From contig CAZFHZ010000055.1 in assembly GCA_964519015.1 (NCBI GenBank), forward strand, positions 1 to 20,125: DNA of 20,125 nt, written 5' to 3'. The first letter of the stretch is position 1, and each line of letters begins with the position of its first letter. Below are positions 5,388 to 13,609 of this stretch, in pieces. Source of the DNA: CAZFHZ01 sp964519015. Its GTDB lineage: Bacteria; Blakebacterota; Blakebacteria; Blakebacterales; CAYUVJ01. The position numbers were made by a program, and so were the translations under genes. A model generated the notes under the pieces. The model was not told the origin of the DNA. It saw only the letters and a program-made list of their open reading frames with translations, and searched no databases.

Positions 5388-7094
5388 ATGCGCTACCGCT
5401 GGTCCTATCAGCCGCCGGCCCCCCAGGAGGCCGTACAGGGTCTGGTCGACCGGCTTGGTCTGGATCCCGTACTGGCCCGGATCCTCTACCAGCGCGGCTA
5501 CACCACCCCGGCCGAAGCCGACACCTTCCTCACCCCCGACCTCTCCGGCGGGCACGACCCACTGCTGCTGGCCGGCATGTCCGCCGCCGTGGACCGTCTG
5601 AGGACCGCTATCGCCGGCCGGGAGCCGATCCGCATCCACGGCGACTACGACGTGGACGGGGTGACCGCGGCCACCATCCTGACCCGCGTCCTGCGCCGGA
5701 TGGGGGGGCAGGTGGATGTCTTCATTCCCCATCGCACCGAGGAGGGGTACGGGCTGAGCCTGGAAGCGGTGCGCCGGGCGGCGGCCGACCGGGTCGGCGT
5801 GCTGGTGACGGTCGATTGCGGGATCAGCGCCATCGAGGAGGCCACGCTGGCCCGCCAGCTGGGGGTGGACCTGATTGTGACCGACCACCACACCCCGGCC
5901 GAGCCCCTCCCGGATGCCCTGGCCGTGATCAATCCACGCCTGCCCGGCTCGACCTACCCCTTCGACGAGCTGGCCGGGGTGGGGGTGGCCTACAAACTCG
6001 CCCTGGCCCTGGCCCCCCCCGACGCCGAACCCGCCCTCATGGAGATGCTCGATCTGGTGGCCCTGGGGACCACCGCCGACGTGGTCCCGCTGGTCGGGGA
6101 GAATCGGGTCTTCGTCAAGTGGGGGCTCATCCAGATGGCCCGGACCCGCTGGCCGGGTCTGGGGGCGCTGATCGACCGGGTCGGTCTGCGCCGAGAGGAG
6201 ATCACGGCCACCCAGGCGGTCTTCCACCTGGCGCCCCGGATCAACGCCGCCGGCCGGATGACCAACGCCAGCGACGCGCTCGGGCTGCTGTTGACCGACG
6301 ATGTGTTCGAGGCGGCCGAATTCGCCCGTCGGCTGGAGAAGCAGAACGAGGAGCGGCGGCGGGCCGATGAGACGACCCTGCAGCGAGCCCTGGAGATGAT
6401 CTCGGAGCAGGGAGGGGTGAGCGACCGCCGGGCCCTGGTGCTCTGCGCCGAGAACTGGCACCCGGGGGTGATCGGGATCGTGGCCAGCCGGCTGGTGGAG
6501 CGCTTCCACCTGCCCACCGTACTCGTCTCGCTGGAGGGGGCCACCGGCAAGGGGAGCGCCCGCAGCATCGCCGGCTTCGACCTCTACGACGCCCTGGCCG
6601 CCTGCGCCGAACACCTCGACACCTTCGGCGGCCACCGCCACGCGGCCGGCCTGACAGTCCACCGGGAACGGCTCCGGGACTTCACCGAAGCGTTCGAGGC
6701 GATCGCGCGTAACCGACTCTCTGTCGATGACTTAGAGCCGACACTTGAAGTAGATATCGAGATCCGGATCGAGCAGTTGACCGAGGGGCTGTTGGAGGGC
6801 TTGAAACGGATGGAACCCTTCGGCGCCCGCAACCGCCGGCCGGTCTTCCTGGCCCGGGGTGCGGCCCTGGAAGGGCGGCCGAGGCGGGTCGGTCCCGACC
6901 TCTCCCACCTCCGTTTCTCCCTCCGCCGGCCGGGCAACCGTCCGATCGACGGCATCGGGTTCGGTCTGGGAGAGCGGATCGGTGAATTGGACGGAGGCCT
7001 GGTCGATCTGGTCTTCGCCTTCGAGGAGAACGAGTTCAGGGGGGTGCGCCGTCCCCAGATCAGGCTCAAGGACCTGCGACCGGCGAACGCTTGA
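5388..7094 (+). CDS. recJ: Single-stranded-DNA-specific 5'-3' exonuclease RecJ
   Basis: A 568-residue RecJ, the DHH-superfamily exonuclease that degrades 5'-ended single strands in recombinational, mismatch and base-excision repair. DYDVDG at 86-91 is motif I and VTVDCG at 140-145 is motif II. DHH at 166-168 is motif III, and GTTADVVPL is motif IV. The DHHA1 domain follows with APRINAAGRM, GSARS and FGGHRHAAG, and an OB-like C-terminal domain spans about 440-568. The length is near that of E. coli RecJ (577), so it looks complete. The ATG at 5388 follows an AGGGGGGG tract with about ten bases between. The gene lies downstream of the 10-bp array, which may contain or influence its promoter. 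Around 6706-6770 codon use is briefly less GC-rich (TTA, GTA codons), although the protein is uninterrupted. Confidence 0.95.
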   Translation: MRYRWSYQPPAPQEAVQGLVDRLGLDPVLARILYQRGYTTPAEADTFLTPDLSGGHDPLLLAGMSAAVDRLRTAIAGREPIRIHGDYDVDGVTAATILTRVLRRMGGQVDVFIPHRTEEGYGLSLEAVRRAAADRVGVLVTVDCGISAIEEATLARQLGVDLIVTDHHTPAEPLPDALAVINPRLPGSTYPFDELAGVGVAYKLALALAPPDAEPALMEMLDLVALGTTADVVPLVGENRVFVKWGLIQMARTRWPGLGALIDRVGLRREEITATQAVFHLAPRINAAGRMTNASDALGLLLTDDVFEAAEFARRLEKQNEERRRADETTLQRALEMISEQGGVSDRRALVLCAENWHPGVIGIVASRLVERFHLPTVLVSLEGATGKGSARSIAGFDLYDALAACAEHLDTFGGHRHAAGLTVHRERLRDFTEAFEAIARNRLSVDDLEPTLEVDIEIRIEQLTEGLLEGLKRMEPFGARNRRPVFLARGAALEGRPRRVGPDLSHLRFSLRRPGNRPIDGIGFGLGERIGELDGGLVDLVFAFEENEFRGVRRPQIRLKDLRPANA

Positions 7095-7159
7095 TTCGAC
7101 CGGTACCCGATAGTTAGTTTGCACCAGCCCCGCCCGTCACCGGAATTGAGGACACGACC

Positions 7160-8302
7160 GTGACGCTGCCCGAAGAGATCCTCATGCTGCGGGAGACGGT
7201 CCGCGATTTCGCCGAGGGTGAGCTTCGGCCGATCGCCGCCGAGATCGACCTCCAGGAACGCTTTCCCACCGAGACCATACCCAAGCTCGCCGAACTCGGC
7301 CTGCTCGGCATCACCGTACCCGAGGAGGAGGGGGGGAGCGGGATGGACACCCTCGCCTACGCGGTCGCGGTCGAGGAGGTGGCCCGGGTCTGCGGCTCCA
7401 CGGCGCTGATCGTCTGTGCCCACATCTCCCTGGCCTGCCAGCCGCTCCATCTCTTCGGTAATCCCGAGCAGAAAGAGCGCTGGCTGGTGCCCCTCGCTTC
7501 CGGGGAGTACCTGGGGGCCTACGGGCTGAGCGAGCCCGATGCCGGTTCCGACGCCGGCGCCACCCGCACCACGGCCGTTCGGGAAGGGGAGGAGTGGGTG
7601 ATCGATGGGACCAAGATGTGGATCACCAACGCCGCCCAGGCCGGGGTGATGGTCTTCACCGCCCGCACCGGGGGCCAGACCAGCGGCACTCACGACATCA
7701 GCGCTTTCATCGCCGAGCCGGGCAACCCGGGGATGACGGTCAATCCGATCCACGGCAAACTGGGCTGTCGCGGCTCGACCACCTGCGAGGTGGTCTTCGA
7801 GGGGATGAGACTGCCGGCCGACCGTCTCCTGGGCACGCCGGGGGAGGGCTTCCGGCAGTTCCTGACCATCCTCGACGGCGGTCGCATCTCGATCGGCGCC
7901 ATGGCCCTCGGGATCGCCCAAGGGGCCTACGAGGAGTCGCTCCGTTTCACCCGGGAACGGAAGCAGTTCGGCCGCCCGGTCTCTTCCTTCCAGGCAGTCG
8001 CCTTCACCCTGGCCGAGATGGCCACCCGGATCGAGGCCTCCCGCGCCCTGGTCCATCGGGCGGCCCGGCTCAAGGACGCCGGCCTGCCCATCATCGAGGC
8101 CTCGGCCATGGCCAAGTACTACGCCGGCGAAACGGCCCAGTGGGTGACCACCAAGGCGATCCAGCTCCACGGCGGGTATGGCTACACCCGGGAGTATCCG
8201 GTGGAGCGGATGTGGCGGGACGCCAAGTTGACCACAATCGGCGAGGGGACCAGCGAGATCCAGCTGCTGGTCATCTCGCGGGAGATCCTGAAGGAGTCAT
8301 GA
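7160..8302 (+). CDS. Acyl-CoA dehydrogenase, short-chain type
   Basis: A 380-residue flavoprotein that oxidises acyl-CoA to trans-2-enoyl-CoA and passes electrons to electron-transferring flavoprotein. Family signatures include YGLSEPDAGSDAG (121-133) at the FAD/substrate site, MWITNA (153-158), RERKQFGRP (265-273), and QLHGGYGYTREYP (335-347). The catalytic base is Glu362 in GEGTSE, the position used by short- and medium-chain enzymes. Exact chain length cannot be read from sequence. The GTG start is chosen because the protein then begins at the usual first helix. Its stop overlaps the ATG of the next gene (ATGA), indicating one operon with the MBL hydrolase and thiolase. No etfAB genes are in the window. 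The 65 bases between recJ and this gene show no clear promoter. Confidence 0.93.
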   Translation: MTLPEEILMLRETVRDFAEGELRPIAAEIDLQERFPTETIPKLAELGLLGITVPEEEGGSGMDTLAYAVAVEEVARVCGSTALIVCAHISLACQPLHLFGNPEQKERWLVPLASGEYLGAYGLSEPDAGSDAGATRTTAVREGEEWVIDGTKMWITNAAQAGVMVFTARTGGQTSGTHDISAFIAEPGNPGMTVNPIHGKLGCRGSTTCEVVFEGMRLPADRLLGTPGEGFRQFLTILDGGRISIGAMALGIAQGAYEESLRFTRERKQFGRPVSSFQAVAFTLAEMATRIEASRALVHRAARLKDAGLPIIEASAMAKYYAGETAQWVTTKAIQLHGGYGYTREYPVERMWRDAKLTTIGEGTSEIQLLVISREILKES

Positions 8303-9273
8303 GCCACCACGCCCCCGCCCGGATCGACCTCGGCGGCCTGATGCTGACCATCCTGGACGGCGGCACATTACGCCTGGACGGCGCGTCCCTCTACGGGATC
8401 CTCCCCCGGGTCTTCTGGGAGAAGCTGAACCACCCCGACGAGGACAACCGGGTGCTCCTGTCGGTCTCCCCGGCCGTGGTGGAGACCCCCGAGGGGGCCT
8501 TCGTCATCGACCCGGGGATGGGTTCGGAGTGGGGACCGGCGGCGGTGGACCGCTACGACCTGCGGGGACAGCGCCCCCTGCTCGAGCTGCTCGCCGAAGC
8601 GGGGGTGGACCCGTCCGCGGTGACCGGGATCATCCTCACCCATCTTCATTTCGACCATGCCTGGGGGGCCCTCGCCCGGGCGGGCTCGAGCATCGGACGG
8701 AGCCCCCGGCAGTGGGTCGAGGACCTGGCCGGGGAGATGGAACCGGCGCTGCCCGCCGCCCGCCTCTACGTCCAGGGGCAGGAGATCGACTACGTGCGAC
8801 GCCCCGACCTGCGTACGGTCGCCCACGTGGTGCCGGCGGTGGCCGAAGCCTATGAGCAGGCGGGACGCCTGGTCCGGCTGGAGGGGGACGCCGAACCGGT
8901 CCCCGGGGTGCGCCTGGTTCGCACCGGCGGACACTCCCCGGGCCACCAGGTGGTCTGGCTTGAGGGGAGCGCCGAGACCTTCCTGATGGCCGGCGACCTG
9001 GTGCCGACCGCCACCCATCTGAGGGGGGAGGTCGAGGAGGGCCTCGACGTCGCCCCGGCCCAGTCCGCCGCGGTCAAGGCGGGCCTGCTGGCCCGGGCGG
9101 TGGAGAAGTGCGCCTACCTGACCTTCTATCACGCCCCCCGGGTGCGCTGGGGGCGGATCCGCCCCGGACCCTCGGGCGCCTATACACTCGATGAGACCTA
9201 CACCGTGCAAACCGTGACCCGACGATCCCCCCGGCGGGGGAAGAGCGGCCAGCCAGAGGAGACAGACGCATGA
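8299..9273 (+). CDS. MBL-fold metallo-hydrolase
   Basis: A 324-residue metallo-beta-lactamase-fold enzyme, cytosolic by absence of a signal peptide. The metal-binding motif HLHFDH sits at 115-120. GGHSPGH and MAGDLVPTATH follow as the later metal motifs, and YHAPRVRW near the C-terminus carries the last ligand histidine. This order fits hydrolases in the lactonase/thioesterase/glyoxalase II group, but the substrate cannot be named. It overlaps the acyl-CoA dehydrogenase by four bases and the thiolase by four, so it is embedded in an acyl-CoA operon. Hydrolysis of an acyl-CoA or lactone is a plausible but unproven role. AAGGAG lies only two bases before the ATG, and an in-frame ATG at 8341 would remove 14 poorly conserved residues. 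The C-terminal 25 residues are basic and polar and look disordered. Confidence 0.85.
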   Translation: MSHHAPARIDLGGLMLTILDGGTLRLDGASLYGILPRVFWEKLNHPDEDNRVLLSVSPAVVETPEGAFVIDPGMGSEWGPAAVDRYDLRGQRPLLELLAEAGVDPSAVTGIILTHLHFDHAWGALARAGSSIGRSPRQWVEDLAGEMEPALPAARLYVQGQEIDYVRRPDLRTVAHVVPAVAEAYEQAGRLVRLEGDAEPVPGVRLVRTGGHSPGHQVVWLEGSAETFLMAGDLVPTATHLRGEVEEGLDVAPAQSAAVKAGLLARAVEKCAYLTFYHAPRVRWGRIRPGPSGAYTLDETYTVQTVTRRSPRRGKSGQPEETDA

Positions 9274-10466
9274 GCGGTCCGACCCATGAACCGGTGATCT
9301 TGAGCGCGGTCCGTACCCCGACCGGGTCCTTCCAGGGCACCCTGGCCCCCCTGAGCGCCCCGCAACTGGGCGCGGTGGCCGTCCGGGCAGCGGTGGAGCG
9401 GGCAGGGGTGCCTCCCGAACGGGTAGAAGAGGTACTGATGGGGCACGTCGTGCCGGCCGGAGCGGGGCAGGCTTCAGCCCGGCAGGCCGCCATCGGGGCG
9501 GGGCTCCCTCCCGAGGTGCCGGCCACCGCGATCAACAAGGTGTGTGGTTCCGGGCTGAAGGCGGTCATGCTGGCGGCCGGGATGATCAAGGCCGGCGACG
9601 CCCAGGTCCTGGTGGCCGGCGGCCAGGAGAGCATGAGCAATGTCCCCTACGCCCTGAAGACCGCCCGCACCGGCTTCCGCCTGGGGCACCAGGAAGTCAC
9701 CGACCTGATGATCCACGACGGCCTCTGGTGCGGCTTCAACGGCTGCCACATGGGCAACCTGGCCGAGTACACGGCGGCCAAGTCGGGCTTGAGCCGCGAG
9801 CAGCTCGATACCTTCGCCTTCGAGAGCCACCAGAAGGCCCTCAAAGCGCAGGCGGAGGGGCGGTTCGAGGCCGAGCTGGTCGCCGTCCCCATCCCTCAGC
9901 GCAAGGGGGACCCGGTCCCGATGACCGCCGACGAGACCCCGCGGGCTGATACCACCCTGGAGGTTCTGGCCAAGCTCCGTCCCGCCTTCGACAAGGCGGG
10001 CATGGTCACGGCCGGCAATAGCCCCGGTCTCAACGACGGCGCCAGCGCCCTGGTAGTGACCTCACGGGCCGTGGCCGAGGAGCTGGGGGCCGCCCCCCTG
10101 GCCCGCATCGTGGCCTACGCCCAGGCGGCGGTACCTCCCAAGGAGCTCTTCTACGCCCCGGTCCACGCGGTCCGGCGCCTGCTCGCCCTGATGGGAGTAG
10201 AGATCGACCACTTCGACTTGATCGAGGCCAACGAGGCATTCGCCGCCCAGGCGCTGGCCGACGGCCAGGAACTGGGTTGGGACTGGGCGCGGGTCAACGT
10301 GCACGGCGGGGCGGTCGCCCTGGGGCACCCGATCGGGGCCAGCGGGGCGCGAGTACTGACCACGCTGATACACGCCCTGCGGAACCGCGGCGGGCACACC
10401 GGCCTGGCCACCCTCTGCCTGGGTGGAGGAGGCGCGGTGGCGATGGCGGTCGAGCTGGAGGGTTGA
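9270..10466 (+). CDS. Acetyl-CoA acetyltransferase (thiolase)
   Basis: A 398-residue thiolase that cleaves 3-ketoacyl-CoA with CoA, or condenses two acetyl-CoA to acetoacetyl-CoA. The nucleophilic Cys92 is in NKVCGSGLKA, NEAFAAQ is at 321-327, His353 is in GGAVALGHPIGASGAR, and the acid/base Cys383 is in TLCLGGGGAV. Length is typical of the tetrameric degradative/biosynthetic thiolases (about 390). The final signature is GGGGAVA where most members read GGGQGIA or GGGMGIA, a mild substitution. The ATG overlaps the MBL hydrolase stop as ATGA. Surrounding genes supply the other beta-oxidation steps, so degradation of butyryl- or longer acyl-CoA is likely, but synthesis of acetoacetyl-CoA is equally possible for the family. 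The next gene lies 185 bases downstream after a purine-rich array. Confidence 0.94.
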   Translation: MSGPTHEPVILSAVRTPTGSFQGTLAPLSAPQLGAVAVRAAVERAGVPPERVEEVLMGHVVPAGAGQASARQAAIGAGLPPEVPATAINKVCGSGLKAVMLAAGMIKAGDAQVLVAGGQESMSNVPYALKTARTGFRLGHQEVTDLMIHDGLWCGFNGCHMGNLAEYTAAKSGLSREQLDTFAFESHQKALKAQAEGRFEAELVAVPIPQRKGDPVPMTADETPRADTTLEVLAKLRPAFDKAGMVTAGNSPGLNDGASALVVTSRAVAEELGAAPLARIVAYAQAAVPPKELFYAPVHAVRRLLALMGVEIDHFDLIEANEAFAAQALADGQELGWDWARVNVHGGAVALGHPIGASGARVLTTLIHALRNRGGHTGLATLCLGGGGAVAMAVELEG

Positions 10467-10470
10467 TGGA

Positions 10471-10580
10471 TGAAGATGGCGAATAAAGGCTGATAATGAT
10501 TGAAAAGGACGAACTAGAATTGAAGAGGACGGATCGGAGTTGAAGAAGGTGGAGGAGGATGGTGGGGGATGAAGAGGATG
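10471..10580 (+). repeat. Purine-rich degenerate array with a 10-bp (20-bp) period
   Basis: After the thiolase stop, successive 10-bp blocks approximate TGAAGAGGAY: TGAAGATGGC, TGAAAAGGAC, TGAAGAGGAC, TGAAGAAGGT, GGAGGAGGAT. Alternate blocks match best, so a 20-bp unit (for example at 10501, 10521 and 10541) may be the true repeat. The plus strand is almost all purine across the block. Stops in all plus-strand frames make it non-coding. It is far less GC-rich at its left end than neighbouring genes. Function unknown; triplex formation or bent DNA is possible. Confidence 0.65.
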
Positions 10581-10592
10581 GGGGGGGGTGGG
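10564..10592 (+). other. G-run cluster, possible G-quadruplex
   Basis: Runs of five, nine and three Gs (10564-10568, 10580-10588 and 10590-10592) lie within 29 bases at the end of the purine array, upstream of the hydroxybutyryl-CoA dehydrogenase gene. The nine-G run can supply two quartet strands. It is also a likely site of slippage or sequencing error. Confidence 0.45.
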
Positions 10593-10651
10593 AGATTGCA
10601 GGCAGCCTGAGAGCGTGACGACGGCAGCGAACGGGAAACCAGGAGGGAAAC

Positions 10652-11506
10652 GTGGCGATCGAACGGTATGCGGTGATCGGGGCCGGCACCATGGGGAACG
10701 GGATCGCCCACGTGGCGGCACTGGCCGGACGGAGCGTGACGCTGGTCGACGTGGAGGAGGGCATCCTGCAGCGTGCCCTCGGCACCATCGATAAGAACCT
10801 GGCCCGCCAGGTGAAGAAGGAGGTGATCACTCAGGAGCAGGCCGACCAGACCAAGGCCCGCATCACGACCACCACCGACCTGGCCGCGGCCGCTTCCGCC
10901 CAGCTGGTGGTGGAGGCCGTGCTGGAGCGCTTCGACATCAAGGCCGAGGTCTGGCAGAAGCTGGACGGCATCACCGCCGCCGATGCGCTCCTGGCCAGCA
11001 ACACCTCCAGCATCAGCATCACCCGGCTGGCCGCGTTGACCGCGCGCCCCGGGGCCTTTATCGGGATGCACTTCTTCAACCCGGTGCCGATGATGAGCCT
11101 GGTCGAAGTCATCCGGGGACACGCCACCACCGACGAGACCACCGCCGCGGTAATGGAGGAGGCCCGAGCGCTGGGCAAGACCCCGGTGGAGGTGAGCGAC
11201 TACCCCGGTTTCGTGGCCAACCGCGTGCTCATGCCGATGATCAACGAGGCGGTCTACGCCCTCATGGAGGGGGTCGCCACCACCGAGGCCATCGACACCG
11301 TCATGAAGCTGGGCATGGCCCACCCGATGGGACCGCTGACCCTGGCCGACTTCATCGGGCTCGATGTCTGCCTGGACATCCTGGAGGTCCTCCACCGGGA
11401 ACTGGGCGATCCGAAGTACCGTCCCTGTCCGCTCCTGCGACGGATGGTGGCCGCCGGCTACCTGGGCCGCAAGACGGGCCGCGGATTCTACGACTACAGC
11501 GCCTGA
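10652..11506 (+). CDS. 3-hydroxybutyryl-CoA dehydrogenase
   Basis: A 284-residue NAD(P)-dependent dehydrogenase interconverting 3-hydroxyacyl-CoA and acetoacetyl-CoA. The Rossmann nucleotide site GAGTMGNGIA is at 10-19, and an aspartate (VDV, 32-34) follows the second strand and favours NAD over NADP. SNTSS is at 116-120 and the catalytic His140 is in MHFFNPVP. The C-terminal dimerisation domain contains GFVANRVLMPMINEA and ends in GRKTGRGFYDYS. Length is standard for single-domain Hbd proteins. The GTG start is supported by AGGAGGG four bases upstream. The long purine-rich leader separates it from the thiolase, so it may have its own promoter or be differentially expressed. The next acyl-CoA dehydrogenase follows after 55 bases. 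Confidence 0.94.
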   Translation: MAIERYAVIGAGTMGNGIAHVAALAGRSVTLVDVEEGILQRALGTIDKNLARQVKKEVITQEQADQTKARITTTTDLAAAASAQLVVEAVLERFDIKAEVWQKLDGITAADALLASNTSSISITRLAALTARPGAFIGMHFFNPVPMMSLVEVIRGHATTDETTAAVMEEARALGKTPVEVSDYPGFVANRVLMPMINEAVYALMEGVATTEAIDTVMKLGMAHPMGPLTLADFIGLDVCLDILEVLHRELGDPKYRPCPLLRRMVAAGYLGRKTGRGFYDYSA

Positions 11507-11509
11507 GAG

Positions 11510-11526
11510 GGCCGCCGCGGGCGGCC
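11510..11526 (+). terminator. GC hairpin after 3-hydroxybutyryl-CoA dehydrogenase
   Basis: GGCCGCC and GGCGGCC pair perfectly around GCG, four bases past the stop codon. No T-run follows; it may protect the mRNA 3' end rather than terminate. Confidence 0.35.
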
Positions 11527-11561
11527 GCAGACACCAGCGGAACGGAGCGAGGAGGGACAGC

Positions 11562-12707
11562 ATGGATTTCCTACTGAACGAAGAGCAGGAGGCCATCCGG
11601 CAGGCGGCCAAGGAGTTCGCCGACGAGGTGATCGCACCGGGCGCCGCCGAGCGGGACCTGAAGGCCGAGTTCCCCACCGAGATCATCAAGCAGCTAGGAG
11701 AACTCGGATTCATGGGTATGTCCATCCCGGCCGAGTGGGGGGGGGCCGGAGCGGGACACCTCGAATACGTCCTGGCCCTGGAGGAGATCAGCCGGGCGGA
11801 CGCCGGGGTAGGCGTCATCATGAGCGTCAACAACAGCCTCTGCTGCGAACCCATCCACCTCAACGGTAACGACCGGCAGAAGGAGAAGTACCTGAAGCCG
11901 TTGGCCTCCGGGAAGATCCTGGGCTCATACGCGCTGACCGAGCCGGGGGCGGGCTCCGACGCCGGGGCCCAGGCCACCACCGCGGTCAAGGACGGCGACG
12001 TCTATGTGCTGAACGGCTCCAAGGCCTTCATCAGCAACGCCGACTCCTGCGATATGTCCCTCATCTACGCCAAGACCGATCCCGCCGCCCCGGGCGGCAA
12101 GGGGATCACGGCCTTCCTGGTCGAGAAGGGGATCCCCGGCTTCAACGTCGGCAAGCACGAAGACAAACTGGGGATCCGCTGCTCCGACTGCTGCGCTATC
12201 AATTTCGAGGATTGCCGGGTGCCGGCCGAGAACGTGCTGGGGGAGGAGGGGCAGGGGTTCAAGATCGCTCTGGCCACCCTCGACGTGGGACGGATCGGCA
12301 TCGGCGCCCAGGCGCTCGGGATCGCTCAGGCCGCGCTGGACGAGAGCATCAAGTACGCCAAGGAGCGGAAACAGTTCGGGAAACCGATCGCCGCCTTCCA
12401 GGCCATCCAGTGGAAGATCGCCGACATGACCATGCGCATCCACGCCAGCCGGAACCTGCTCTGGAAGGCGGCCTGGATGCGTGACCAGGGGATGCGGCAT
12501 ACCCTGGAATCGAGCATGGCCAAGCTCTTCGCCAGCGAGACGGCGGTCTTCGCCGGGCTCGAGGCGGTCCAGATCCACGGCGGCTATGGCTACACCCGGG
12601 AGTACCCGGTGGAACGGCTGATGCGGGACGCCAAGATCTGCGAGATCTACGAGGGGACCAGCGAGATCCAGCGTTTGGTTATCGCCCGCCAGATGCTGGC
12701 GGACTGA
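11562..12707 (+). CDS. Acyl-CoA dehydrogenase, butyryl-CoA dehydrogenase-like
   Basis: A 381-residue FAD enzyme for the first step of short-chain acyl-CoA oxidation, or, with a bifurcating Etf partner, reduction of crotonyl-CoA. The N-terminus MDFLLNEEQEAIR is typical of the family. YALTEPGAGSDAG (123-135), KERKQFGKP (267-275) and QIHGGYGYTREYP (337-349) follow, and the catalytic Glu364 lies in YEGTSEIQ. That combination is the usual butyryl-CoA dehydrogenase signature. GGAGGG five bases before the ATG fixes the start. It is clearly paralogous to the dehydrogenase at 7160 but only moderately similar, so the two probably differ in substrate. Cysteines cluster at about 207-218 (RCSDCCAINFEDC), more than usual for the family. 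It lies between hydroxybutyryl-CoA dehydrogenase and enoyl-CoA hydratase. Confidence 0.94.
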   Translation: MDFLLNEEQEAIRQAAKEFADEVIAPGAAERDLKAEFPTEIIKQLGELGFMGMSIPAEWGGAGAGHLEYVLALEEISRADAGVGVIMSVNNSLCCEPIHLNGNDRQKEKYLKPLASGKILGSYALTEPGAGSDAGAQATTAVKDGDVYVLNGSKAFISNADSCDMSLIYAKTDPAAPGGKGITAFLVEKGIPGFNVGKHEDKLGIRCSDCCAINFEDCRVPAENVLGEEGQGFKIALATLDVGRIGIGAQALGIAQAALDESIKYAKERKQFGKPIAAFQAIQWKIADMTMRIHASRNLLWKAAWMRDQGMRHTLESSMAKLFASETAVFAGLEAVQIHGGYGYTREYPVERLMRDAKICEIYEGTSEIQRLVIARQMLAD

Positions 12708-12729
12708 GCCGGCTTCGGTCGACACGATC

Positions 12730-12748
12730 GCCCGGACCGCTTCCGGGC
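12730..12748 (+). terminator. GC hairpin after the second acyl-CoA dehydrogenase
   Basis: GCCCGGA and TCCGGGC pair perfectly around CCGCT, 22 bases past the stop. There is no T-run. It lies in a 99-base spacer that also contains several GGAC words before the enoyl-CoA hydratase. Confidence 0.35.
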
Positions 12749-12806
12749 CGGCCGTGCGTCGGACGGTCGGACCGGAGGCCGGACGGGGGAAGGAAAGGAA
12801 ACAGCG

Positions 12807-13604
12807 ATGAGCGAACAGCAGGCGAGCGGCCCCGAAGCCCCGGTTCTGCTGGCGGTGGAGGGGGGGGTGGCGGTGGTGACGATCAACCGACCGAAGGTGC
12901 TCAACGCCCTCTCGGTGGCCACCCTGGATGCCCTGGAACAGGTGCTCGACCGGATCGAGGCCGATCCGCAGGTGCGGGTGGTGGTGCTGACCGGCGCCGG
13001 TGAGAAGGCCTTCGTGGCCGGCGCCGACATCACCGAGATCCGCGACCTCAGCCGGGCCGGGGGAGAGGCCTTCTCCCGCCGGGGGCAGGCCCTCTTCGCC
13101 CGGATCGAGTCGTTCTCGAAGCCGGTCATCGCGGCCATCAACGGGTTCGCCCTGGGCGGGGGGTGTGAACTGGCCATGTCGTGCGACGTGCGCATCGCCG
13201 CGGCCCGGGCCCGCTTCGGACAACCCGAGGTCAACCTGGGCATCCTCCCCGGATACGGCGGCACCCAGCGGCTCACCCGGCTGGTCGGGAGCGGCACGGC
13301 CCGGCTCCTGATGATGACCGGTGACATGGTGGACGCCGAGAGCGCCCACCGGATCGGATTGGTCGACCGGGTGGTGCCCGAGGACACGCTGATGAAGGAA
13401 GCGGTGGACCTGGCCCGGGCGGTGGCCGGCAAGGCGCCCCTGGCGGTGGCCGCCATCCGCCGCTCGGTGGACGCGGCGGTCCGGGGGGAGGCCGGTTTCG
13501 ACACCGAGGCGGGGGAGTTCGGGGCGATCATGGAGAGTGACGACCGCAGCGAAGGTATCCGCGCCTTCCTGGAGAAACGGCCGGCTGAGTGGAAGGGGTA
13601 TTGA
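12807..13604 (+). CDS. Enoyl-CoA hydratase (crotonase family)
   Basis: A 265-residue crotonase-fold enzyme adding water to trans-2-enoyl-CoA to give (S)-3-hydroxyacyl-CoA, the step between the acyl-CoA dehydrogenase and the hydroxybutyryl-CoA dehydrogenase encoded beside it. The first oxyanion-hole motif is AGADI (71-75). The second is GGGCELAMSCD, with Glu121 matching Glu144 of the rat enzyme. GQPEVNLGILPG supplies Glu141, matching rat Glu164. Both catalytic glutamates being present favours a true hydratase over isomerase or hydrolase relatives. The C-terminus ends in FLEKRPAEWKGY, the usual family ending. A purine-rich AAGGAAAGGAAAC stretch upstream of the ATG serves as ribosome binding site. 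The stop nearly abuts the methylmalonyl-CoA epimerase gene. Confidence 0.94.
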   Translation: MSEQQASGPEAPVLLAVEGGVAVVTINRPKVLNALSVATLDALEQVLDRIEADPQVRVVVLTGAGEKAFVAGADITEIRDLSRAGGEAFSRRGQALFARIESFSKPVIAAINGFALGGGCELAMSCDVRIAAARARFGQPEVNLGILPGYGGTQRLTRLVGSGTARLLMMTGDMVDAESAHRIGLVDRVVPEDTLMKEAVDLARAVAGKAPLAVAAIRRSVDAAVRGEAGFDTEAGEFGAIMESDDRSEGIRAFLEKRPAEWKGY

Positions 13605-13609
13605 GGAGG

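Noticed and set aside
12760..12790. GGAC-rich spacer before enoyl-CoA hydratase as a third periodic array
   Set aside because: Repeated GGAC words are irregularly spaced (8 and 14 bp), with no stable 10-bp phase.
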